Assembly (NCBI GenBank): GCA_937927725.1
Contig: CALBSE010000075.1
Location: forward strand, 1 to 13,222
Direction of reading: 5' to 3'
From: an uncultured Actinomycetes bacterium
GTDB taxonomy: Bacteria; Actinomycetota; Acidimicrobiia; Acidimicrobiales; Acidimicrobilacustridaceae
Length of the DNA: 13,222 nucleotides
The translations under genes were made by a program, and so were the position numbers. Position 1 is the stretch's first letter, and every line of letters starts with the position of its first letter. Below, piece after piece: positions 1 through 5,819 of the stretch. The notes below the pieces were generated by a model. That model saw only the letters and a list, made by a program, of their open reading frames with translations, searched no databases and had not been told where the DNA came from.

Positions 1-384
1 GAGGCAGTCGAACTCGTGACGATTGGTCAGCGTCGTGGTCTCGGCATCGGTATCGACGGACGACCACGTTTCGCGCTCGATGTCGATGTGCCGAACCGCA
101 CTGTTCTCGTTGGTGCTGCCGAAGCGCTTGATGTTTCAGGTGAACTGTTGAACTCGTTCACATGGGTCGATGAAAGTGCTCGAACTGAAACGCTGTTATC
201 GAGCACTGTTTCGGCGCAAGCAAGCGCGCACGGCGAGTCTCTTGCGATCCGCGAGCTTCGCGAGACCGACGCTGGGCTTGAAATCGTCTGGAAGTCGCCG
301 ACGCGTCGCGTTGCACCCGGTCAAAGCATCGTGCTGTACGACAACGAACTCGTTGTCGGTGGTGGACTGGTTAGTCGACAGTAA
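1..384 (+). CDS. mnmA: tRNA-specific 2-thiouridylase MnmA, C-terminal part (5' end outside window)
   Basis: The reading frame is open from base 1 to the TAA at 382-384 and gives the last 127 residues. It opens with a match to the MnmA signature TIGQRRGLGIG (codons 7-17). Near the end, APGQSIVLYDNELVVGGG matches the family's terminal PGQ-x-x-V-x-Y-(D)-x-(D)-x-V-x-GGG motif of the C-terminal beta-barrel. MnmA is a cytoplasmic enzyme. It uses ATP to adenylate U34 of tRNA(Lys), tRNA(Glu) and tRNA(Gln), then transfers persulfide sulfur to give 2-thiouridine. The PP-loop ATPase domain and both catalytic cysteines lie upstream of the window, so their integrity cannot be judged. In mycobacteria mnmA (trmU) also lies near a MetE-like gene, ligA and gatCAB, which agrees with this context. 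The 3' end overlaps the convergent gene by 14 bp. Confidence 0.95.
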   Translation, partial: EAVELVTIGQRRGLGIGIDGRPRFALDVDVPNRTVLVGAAEALDVSGELLNSFTWVDESARTETLLSSTVSAQASAHGESLAIRELRETDAGLEIVWKSPTRRVAPGQSIVLYDNELVVGGGLVSRQ

Positions 385-1267
385 GCCGTCGTTCTTTGGC
401 TGCTTCAAGCACCCAGCCCGGACGGCTCGGTGCAAACCGAACAGAATCGACATCGACGGGTTCAATCATCTTTCGGCGGTCGCGTCGGGCCGGCGTCGGA
501 ATGATTGCGTCAGTGGCGGAAAGTCGGATCTCAACTTGTATGCCGATTGCCCCTGCGCTGAGGTCAACGGCGTCCGACCCCTCTTCGGCGATGCCAATCG
601 AACGAACAAGGTGGCGTTGAACGAGTAGGGCGTCGAGGAGCGAGGTCCGGTCCACGAGTACGAGCCCGGCGGGCACAAAGACAAGCCATCGTTTGGAGAG
701 TTGGTGCAGCGCCCGTGCGCCTCCTATGCAGAGTGCAATCGCGAGCAACGTAATGAGTGCGCCAGGAACCCATTGCTTGGCGGCGAGAAGGAGCGGTCCT
801 GAAAGAACCGCAGCCACCATGGCAACCCACACAAGTTCGAGAGGACCAAGAACGATTGGTCCGGGCGGACGAAGTGGAAATCTTCGCTCGTCTCCGTACG
901 ACGATCCGTTGATGAACGTGTACCCAACCGCGGCGGAAAGCGAGAGCACTGCGCAGAGCGAAGTGATTCCGAGAGCAAGTGATTCTGCGAAGTCGGCGCC
1001 GTTGGGAACAACGAGTGCAGCCCATGCGGCGGCAACCAACGACGCGGGCATGACGATTCGGATCGTTGTAAGCGAGACCGAACTCGGAGCGAGAGCAGCA
1101 ATGAGTCCAACAACCCAGATTGACCACAGACCGATCGCTGCAGTGAGCGTCACCGGGGTGGAACGGCCGTTGAGGGCGTGAGCAAACGCGGAGCCGGCGG
1201 TGAGGGGGAGCGACAGCCAAATGAGGGCCGGAGCCCAGCGACTGATTGCCTTGCTGGTGGGGGTCAT
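371..1267 (-). CDS. polytopic membrane protein with cytoplasmic C-terminal domain, function unknown
   Basis: I do not recognise a characterised family. The 298-residue protein has about six hydrophobic segments, at roughly residues 12-30, 40-60, 68-88, 95-117, 138-162 and 166-184. A soluble C-terminal region of about 110 residues follows. It starts with SKRWLVFVPAGLVLVDRTSL (191-210), which looks like the beta-strand opening of a small bacterial PH-like domain; that resemblance is inference. The tail is rich in Arg and acidic residues, so it is probably cytoplasmic. I chose ATG at 1267-1265 because the protein then begins just before the first helix. GTG at 1270 directly precedes it and is also possible, while an ATG at 1381 would add 38 unlikely residues. 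No Shine-Dalgarno sequence is seen. The stop (TAA, 373-371) lies inside the mnmA 3' end, and the gene is divergent from the MetE-like gene across 147 bp. Confidence 0.75.
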   Translation of the reverse strand: MTPTSKAISRWAPALIWLSLPLTAGSAFAHALNGRSTPVTLTAAIGLWSIWVVGLIAALAPSSVSLTTIRIVMPASLVAAAWAALVVPNGADFAESLALGITSLCAVLSLSAAVGYTFINGSSYGDERRFPLRPPGPIVLGPLELVWVAMVAAVLSGPLLLAAKQWVPGALITLLAIALCIGGARALHQLSKRWLVFVPAGLVLVDRTSLLDALLVQRHLVRSIGIAEEGSDAVDLSAGAIGIQVEIRLSATDAIIPTPARRDRRKMIEPVDVDSVRFAPSRPGWVLEAAKERRLTVD

Positions 1268-1414
1268 CACCGTTGAGATTTGCCGATTCTGGCCGCCATC
1301 GCTAACCATGTGACTTCGGCCACAAAATTCCGACCGATTCTCGACTCGGATGTGGGCGAAACCTTCGGGACGGTGCGGCATGAATCACGACGACACGAGC
1401 GGAAGGCGTTGACG

Positions 1415-2434
1415 ATGAGTTCACGCGTCGCGTCGTTGTCGTTGCCGCCTGGTTTGTCGACTGGCATTGGGTACTTACCTCATTGTGATCCAGGTGATGC
1501 CGTCGAGTTCGTGCTCCGACACAGTCCGAAGTTGCCGTCGGCGCCGTCATTGCCTGCTCGGTCGCGACGCGAAGGCATGATCGCTCAGGCGGCATCGGGA
1601 CTCGCAGGCGTTGCGATTGGTGACGATGGTTCGATCGATGTCGACCTTTCTCTGATTGACCCCGAGGCTCCACTCGACGACGAGCGCCTGTCGAGCGATG
1701 CCTGGGTCGGACTGCGCGCGTTTCTGAACGCCGTGGCTGATCGGGACGGCCCGATCAAGGTGTCACTTACTGGCCCCGTGACGTTGGGTATCGCGTTGTG
1801 GGGCGCCGGAATCGATATTGATCTCGCGTTCCGCATCGCCGGTCATGCAGTGCGCGCTCGTATTGAACGATTGGTCGATCACGTGCTGTCGCGTGTGCCC
1901 CAGGCACAAGTCGTTGTATTTCTTGATGAGCCGGCCATGGGTTCACTCACCGAAGAAGGCTTTCCGATCGGTCCCAACGACGGCATCGACCTCGTTTCGT
2001 CGGCGATGGCCGTGGTTGAGGCAAAAGCAATCACCGGCCTCCACTGCTGCACTGCAGTCGACTATCGACTTTTGCTGAGCACCGGTCCGCGGATTCTCTC
2101 AGTCCCCGTTGACGATCGCATCGCAAAGCATTCAGGTCTTGTTGGTGACTATCTCGACCGCGGCGGATGGATTGCGTGGGGCGCAGTGCCTACCGACGGC
2201 CCGATTGGCACGAGCGTTGATCGGCTATGGAGACGACTGTCGACGGTTTGGTGCGATCTTGCGAACGAAGGATGCGATCCGTTGTTGCTGCGCACGAACG
2301 CAATCATCACGCCTGTTTGCGGTCTGGCTCAGCACGGTGTGACTCAAGCCGAACAGGTGATGGAGCACACGTCACGATTGGCAGAACGACTGCAGGGCCA
2401 AGCGGCCGGTACTCGTATCTCGGTTGGTGCCTGA
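1415..2434 (+). CDS. MetE-like (UROD/cobalamin-independent methionine synthase C-terminal fold) protein
   Basis: This 339-residue protein is about the length of the catalytic C-terminal half of MetE (a full enzyme is about 750 residues). It opens with GLSTGIGYLPHCDP, like the TGIGSxP start of short actinobacterial MetE-like proteins such as M. tuberculosis Rv3015c, which also sits beside ligA. SLTGPVTLGIAL and DEP (171-173) match conserved core strands. The putative zinc site has His210 and Cys212 (in LHCC) and Cys302 (in ITPVCGLA). The fourth ligand, Glu 24 residues after the His in MetE, appears to be Asp234 here. A methyltransferase using a corrinoid or other methyl donor is plausible, but the substrate is unknown; methionine synthesis is not shown. 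The ATG at 1415 is chosen for its GGAAGG sequence (1401-1406) and the family-like N-terminus. Upstream in-frame ATGs, including 1280, would extend it into the divergent promoter region. Confidence 0.85.
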   Translation: MSSRVASLSLPPGLSTGIGYLPHCDPGDAVEFVLRHSPKLPSAPSLPARSRREGMIAQAASGLAGVAIGDDGSIDVDLSLIDPEAPLDDERLSSDAWVGLRAFLNAVADRDGPIKVSLTGPVTLGIALWGAGIDIDLAFRIAGHAVRARIERLVDHVLSRVPQAQVVVFLDEPAMGSLTEEGFPIGPNDGIDLVSSAMAVVEAKAITGLHCCTAVDYRLLLSTGPRILSVPVDDRIAKHSGLVGDYLDRGGWIAWGAVPTDGPIGTSVDRLWRRLSTVWCDLANEGCDPLLLRTNAIITPVCGLAQHGVTQAEQVMEHTSRLAERLQGQAAGTRISVGA

Positions 2435-2461
2435 ACGCGACGCTTGGGTCACTGCCCTCGC

Positions 2462-2467
2462 TAGTGT
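2462..2467 (+). promoter_or_regulatory. putative -10 box (TAGTGT), leaderless start of ligA
   Basis: TAGTGT fits TANNNT and ends 6 nt before the ligA GTG at 2474, the same spacing as at the kinase gene. No Shine-Dalgarno sequence is present in the 39-nt gap after the MetE-like gene. A TTGGGT at 2444-2449 is too close (12-nt spacer) for a normal -35 box. Confidence 0.45.
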
Positions 2468-2473
2468 TCGCCC

Positions 2474-4549
2474 GTGCCTAAGTCGTCTGATGGAGTCCTC
2501 GATCCGGCAGGTCGTATCGACGAACTGCGCGAAATCATTCGCCATCACAGCCGGCTCTACTACGAGCAGGATTCCCCAGAAATTCCTGACGCAGATTTCG
2601 ATGCACTGCTTCGCGAACTCGAGAACCTCGAAGAGGAACACCCAGATCTGATTACTCCCGATTCCCCAACACAGTCGGTTGGGGGGTCGGCGACAATCAC
2701 CTTCTCGTCGGTTGAACATCGTGTGCCGATGATGAGTCTCGACAACGCTTTCTCACCCGAAGAAGTCGCAGCGTGGGGCGGCCGTTTGCAGCGCCGCATC
2801 GATGAACTTGGCGCCTCAGCCGAGTCTGTTGGGCTCGTTGCTGAACTGAAGATTGATGGTCTCGCGGTCTCAATCCGTTACGAAAACGGTGTACTCGTTC
2901 AAGCTGCGACTCGCGGCGATGGCCGCTTTGGTGAAGATGTCACCGCAAATGTGAAGACGATCGCCGGTATCCCGCATCGGCTTCCTAAGGGAAGTCCCGA
3001 AGTACTCGAAGTTCGTGGCGAGGTCTACATGTCGATCTCTGCGTTTGACGAACTGAATGCTGCACAGCTTGAGGCAGGGGAGAAGACCTATGTCAATCCC
3101 CGAAATACCGCCGCTGGTTCACTTCGTCAGAAAGATGCAGCAGTCACCGCGACCCGCAACCTCTCGTTCTGGAGTTATCAACTGGGTGAAGTTGTTGGCG
3201 GACCGGAACTCACGCAACACCATCAGATTTTTGAATTCCTCGGAGGGCTTGGCTTCCCGGTTAATCCTGAGGTGAAGGTATTGCGCGGACTCAGCGATGT
3301 CGAACCGCATCTTTTGCAATGGCAGAAGCGCCGCCACGACCTTGATTACGAAATTGATGGTGTGGTGGTCAAGGTCGACGACCTCTCGCTGCAACGCGAA
3401 CTTGGTTTCACGTCTCGCGCTCCGCGTTGGGCTATCGCCTACAAGTTCCCGCCCGAAGAGCGGACCACGAAGCTCATCGATATTCAGGTTTCGATTGGAC
3501 GCACAGGGCGGGCGACGCCCTTCGCTCAGCTCGAGCCTGTGTTTGTGGGTGGCTCCACTGTTGAGTTCGCGACGCTTCATAACCAAGACCAAGTTGCAGC
3601 GAAAGATGTTCGGCCCGGCGACACCGTCATTGTTCGTAAAGCCGGCGATGTCATTCCCGAGGTTGTCGGTCCCGTGCTCAGCGAGCGGCCGAAGGGTTTA
3701 CGCAAATGGAAGTTCCCAACGAACTGTCCTATTTGTGGACATGTTCTCGTTCGTCCTGAAGACGAGGCCGTGCATCGCTGTCTGAACCTTTCGTGTCCAG
3801 CCCGAGTTGCGGGAGCTATCGAACACTTTGCGTCTCGCGGCGCAATGGATATCGAAGGACTTGGCGAACAACGAGTGCAGTTGTTCTGCGAGCTTGGCCT
3901 TTTGTCTGATGTTTCGGACATTTATGCGCTTGACCCTGAACGACTGAAGGGGCTCGACAAGTTCGCCGATGTTTCTGTTCAGAAACTCCTCGACGCGATC
4001 GAAGGCTCGAAGACCAAGCCATTGGCCAACCTGCTTGTTGGTCTCAACATTCGTCACCTTGGCGGTGCAGGCTCGGTTGCACTCGCCGAACATTTCGGAC
4101 ATCTCGATCGCATCGAATCAGCATCGGAAGAAGAAATCGCAGGAGTCGAAGGACTTGGTTCGATCATTGCCGCGTCGGTCCACCAGTGGTTTGTTGATGC
4201 GACCAATCGGGCTGTGATCGAGAAACTTCGTGCCGCTGGCGTGAACCTGCAGGGCCCTGAAGCCTCGGACCTACCGCAAACGCTTGAAGGCCTAATTGTG
4301 GTCGTGACTGGAACTCTCGATGGCTTCACTCGTGACGAAGCGGAAGCGGCGATCAAAGGACGTGGCGGGAAATCTCCGGGGAGTGTCTCGAAGAAGACCA
4401 CTGCGGTCGTCATCGGGGCTGGTCCGGGAGCTTCGAAAGTCACGAAGGCCGAGGAACTCGGCGTGCCAGTTCTTGACGAAGCGGGTTTCCTCGAACTGCT
4501 CGAAACCGGTACCTTGCCGTCTTCAGTTCGCGCTCAGGGGGATTCATGA
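2474..4549 (+). CDS. ligA: NAD+-dependent DNA ligase LigA
   Basis: LigA seals nicks between Okazaki fragments and during repair, using NAD+ as AMP donor. The 691 residues match the usual family length and hold all domains in order. Domain Ia with the NMN-binding YY (29-30) and PEIPDADFD is followed by the nucleotidyltransferase domain with nucleophile Lys126 in ELKIDG. Next come an OB fold, a Cys4 zinc finger (C418, C421, C436, C441), helix-hairpin-helix repeats (about 455-590) and a C-terminal BRCT domain (about 605-685, beginning LEGLIVVVTGTLDGF). The GTG at 2474 starts the protein just before DELREIIRHHSRLYYEQDSP. It lies 39 nt after the MetE-like stop, with no Shine-Dalgarno sequence but a TAGTGT box 6 nt upstream, suggesting its own leaderless transcript. 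The stop overlaps the HAD gene start as ATGA. All key residues are present. Confidence 0.98.
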   Translation: MPKSSDGVLDPAGRIDELREIIRHHSRLYYEQDSPEIPDADFDALLRELENLEEEHPDLITPDSPTQSVGGSATITFSSVEHRVPMMSLDNAFSPEEVAAWGGRLQRRIDELGASAESVGLVAELKIDGLAVSIRYENGVLVQAATRGDGRFGEDVTANVKTIAGIPHRLPKGSPEVLEVRGEVYMSISAFDELNAAQLEAGEKTYVNPRNTAAGSLRQKDAAVTATRNLSFWSYQLGEVVGGPELTQHHQIFEFLGGLGFPVNPEVKVLRGLSDVEPHLLQWQKRRHDLDYEIDGVVVKVDDLSLQRELGFTSRAPRWAIAYKFPPEERTTKLIDIQVSIGRTGRATPFAQLEPVFVGGSTVEFATLHNQDQVAAKDVRPGDTVIVRKAGDVIPEVVGPVLSERPKGLRKWKFPTNCPICGHVLVRPEDEAVHRCLNLSCPARVAGAIEHFASRGAMDIEGLGEQRVQLFCELGLLSDVSDIYALDPERLKGLDKFADVSVQKLLDAIEGSKTKPLANLLVGLNIRHLGGAGSVALAEHFGHLDRIESASEEEIAGVEGLGSIIAASVHQWFVDATNRAVIEKLRAAGVNLQGPEASDLPQTLEGLIVVVTGTLDGFTRDEAEAAIKGRGGKSPGSVSKKTTAVVIGAGPGASKVTKAEELGVPVLDEAGFLELLETGTLPSSVRAQGDS

Positions 4550-5181
4550 CAATCGAAGCAGTGGTGTTTGATTTCGGTGGCGTGTTCACCTCTTCGCCGT
4601 TCAGCGGGCTACACGCGTGGCACGAAGAGCGCGGTCTAGATCCGGAACTCGGGCTTCGCGCCGTATTTGGTCCCTACGACCAAGACACTGATCACCCATG
4701 GCATCAGCTCGAGCGCGGCGAGATCGCTCTCGAAGCTGCCGCTGAACAAATCAAAGCAGTGGGCGCTGAGATGGGTCTCGACATCGATCTCAAGGAAATG
4801 TTCGGAGCGCTCGGTGGCGAATCTGGGGCTCGCAGCGATGTTGTCGAAAAGGGATTGGCACTTCGAGCGAGCGGTTATCGCACCGCGCTGATTACGAACA
4901 ACATCAAGGAATTCTCTGACGGTTGGCGTGCCATGATCCCGGTCGATGAACTGTTCGAGGTCATCGTCGATTCATCGGCAGTAGGAATTCGTAAGCCCGA
5001 CCTGCGTATTTACGAGATGACACTCGAACAACTCGGCGTCGCTCCCGCAAACGCAGTCTTTCTCGATGATGCGCCGGGAAACATTGTTGCGGCACGCGCT
5101 GCAGGTATGCATGCGATCCTGGTCGAAGACGATCACACGGGTGCGTTTGCCGAACTTGATCGGCTCCTCGCTGAGGGTTGA
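4546..5181 (+). CDS. HAD superfamily (subfamily IA, epoxide-hydrolase-N/ACAD10-like) hydrolase
   Basis: This 211-residue cytoplasmic protein has the four HAD motifs. Motif I is VVFDFGGVF with nucleophile Asp9, motif II is TNN (117-119), motif III is Lys150 in RKPD, and motif IV is FLDDAPGN with Asp174/Asp175. The cap region lies at about residues 15-95. Motif I is D-x-G rather than the D-x-D usual for phosphatases, so the second, acid/base Asp is absent. DxG motifs are common in the soluble-epoxide-hydrolase-N/ACAD10-like group, so this need not mean loss of function. A phosphatase or related hydrolase is likely, substrate unknown. The ATG overlaps the ligA stop as ATGA, and a GGGGG run lies just upstream, so translation is probably coupled to ligA. 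Haloacid dehalogenase activity is an alternative but less likely reading. Confidence 0.88.
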   Translation: MTIEAVVFDFGGVFTSSPFSGLHAWHEERGLDPELGLRAVFGPYDQDTDHPWHQLERGEIALEAAAEQIKAVGAEMGLDIDLKEMFGALGGESGARSDVVEKGLALRASGYRTALITNNIKEFSDGWRAMIPVDELFEVIVDSSAVGIRKPDLRIYEMTLEQLGVAPANAVFLDDAPGNIVAARAAGMHAILVEDDHTGAFAELDRLLAEG

Positions 5182-5193
5182 CCCACAGTGGTC

Positions 5194-5212
5194 GCGAGCG
5201 AATTCGCTCTGC
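5194..5212. terminator. putative bidirectional hairpin terminator between convergent genes
   Basis: GAGCGAATTCGCTC (5196-5209) is a perfect 14-bp palindrome. As RNA it would give a 5-bp stem GAGCG/CGCTC with an AATT loop. A single bulged T (5210) allows two further pairs, GC (5194-5195) with GC (5211-5212). It starts 13 nt after the HAD stop and ends 15 nt before the stop of the convergent membrane-protein gene, the expected place for a shared terminator. There is no U tract on either side, so it would be a tract-less terminator or an RNA-end-stabilising hairpin. Confidence 0.45.
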
Positions 5213-5226
5213 GGTCGACAACGCCG

Positions 5227-5727
5227 CTAGATGACGGTGAAGCACCAACTTCTGCTTGAACTCACCGATGGTCCGAATGCGGTTTGCCAATAGGTGGCGA
5301 TCATGCAGTTTTGACCTGCCGGCAGTGTTTCGTAGACCTTGCCTGGTCCTGCTTTGAACGTGACCTGATTGGTTTGCGGAACCACGTAGGTCTGATCAAT
5401 CGGCAGAGGAATCCCGTTGAGTGTGAGCGATGCTTCGTACCCAGGGGCCATATCGATCCCGATGATGTCCTGCTGCAGGATCTTTGCCCCGGGTGTCGGG
5501 ATGAGTCTCTGGATGCGTCCGCCGTCCAGTTCGGTGGTGTCCGATGTGCCGAGTCGGGCGACCATGACAATGCACACCGCGGCGATCATGAGCAGCGCGG
5601 CGTAGGCGAGAAAGCGAGGCTTGAAGCGACGGTTTGACGGCGCGGCGGGAGTAGCGGAGTCAGCGGTCGATTCTGTGGTGTCGTTCGCAGGTTCGGAAGT
5701 GGTCACCGCAAGAGTCTGCCCGCTCAT
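5227..5727 (-). CDS. single-pass membrane protein with Ser/Thr-rich cytoplasmic tail, function unknown
   Basis: I do not recognise a known family. The 166-residue protein has a hydrophilic N-terminal tail (1-38) rich in Thr, Ser, Asp and Glu, then RRFKPR, then one hydrophobic helix (about 39-58). The positive charges before the helix predict an N-in, C-out topology. The roughly 105-residue outer domain looks beta-rich (SLTLNGIPLPIDQTYVVPQT) and has two cysteines, Cys141 and Cys162, that could form a disulfide. The gene is divergent from the PASTA kinase and shares a 92-bp intergenic region with it. The tail holds many Thr/Ser residues, so it could be a kinase substrate; this is inference. The start is uncertain: ATG at 5727 is used, TTG at 5736 and GTG at 5706 are in frame, and none has a clear Shine-Dalgarno sequence. 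Confidence 0.75.
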   Translation of the reverse strand: MSGQTLAVTTSEPANDTTESTADSATPAAPSNRRFKPRFLAYAALLMIAAVCIVMVARLGTSDTTELDGGRIQRLIPTPGAKILQQDIIGIDMAPGYEASLTLNGIPLPIDQTYVVPQTNQVTFKAGPGKVYETLPAGQNCMIATYWQTAFGPSVSSSRSWCFTVI

Positions 5728-5749
5728 TCGTCGCAAGCGGGTCTCGGGT

Positions 5750-5767
5750 GTGACGATTTTCCGTCAC
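5750..5767. promoter_or_regulatory. 18-bp inverted repeat, candidate operator in divergent intergenic region
   Basis: GTGACG and CGTCAC form perfect 6-bp arms around a 6-bp AT-rich spacer (ATTTTC). The repeat lies 22 nt upstream of the membrane-protein ATG (5727) and 52 nt upstream of the kinase start (5820). Its symmetry and AT-rich centre suit a dimeric regulator, and from this place it could affect both genes. A hairpin in the membrane-protein mRNA leader is the alternative reading. Confidence 0.4.
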
Positions 5768-5807
5768 TTCCTCGGTGAGGGTGACCGAAATCAGTAAGGC
5801 CGAGAAC

Positions 5808-5813
5808 TAGCCT
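5808..5813 (+). promoter_or_regulatory. putative -10 box (TAGCCT), leaderless start of kinase gene
   Basis: TAGCCT fits the actinobacterial -10 consensus TANNNT and ends 6 nt before the GTG at 5820, so transcription would begin at or within a base or two of the start codon. No Shine-Dalgarno sequence lies between. No convincing -35 hexamer is visible. Confidence 0.5.
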
Positions 5814-5819
5814 CGCCCC

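Noticed and set aside
564..1220. 218-codon minus-strand frame inside the membrane-protein gene
   Set aside because: It is in another frame of the same strand as the six-helix protein and is an Arg/Cys/His-rich, unlikely protein, typical of a frame-shifted read of a GC-rich gene.
1280..1414. 45-codon N-terminal extension of the MetE-like protein
   Set aside because: It lacks family similarity, covers the divergent promoter region, and ATG 1415 has a GGAAGG sequence and a family-like N-terminus.
2444..2449. TTGGGT before ligA (and TTGGTC at 9864 before gatC) as -35 boxes
   Set aside because: Spacers to the -10 boxes are 11-12 nt, too short for the main sigma factor, and the kinase and MFS starts have no counterpart.
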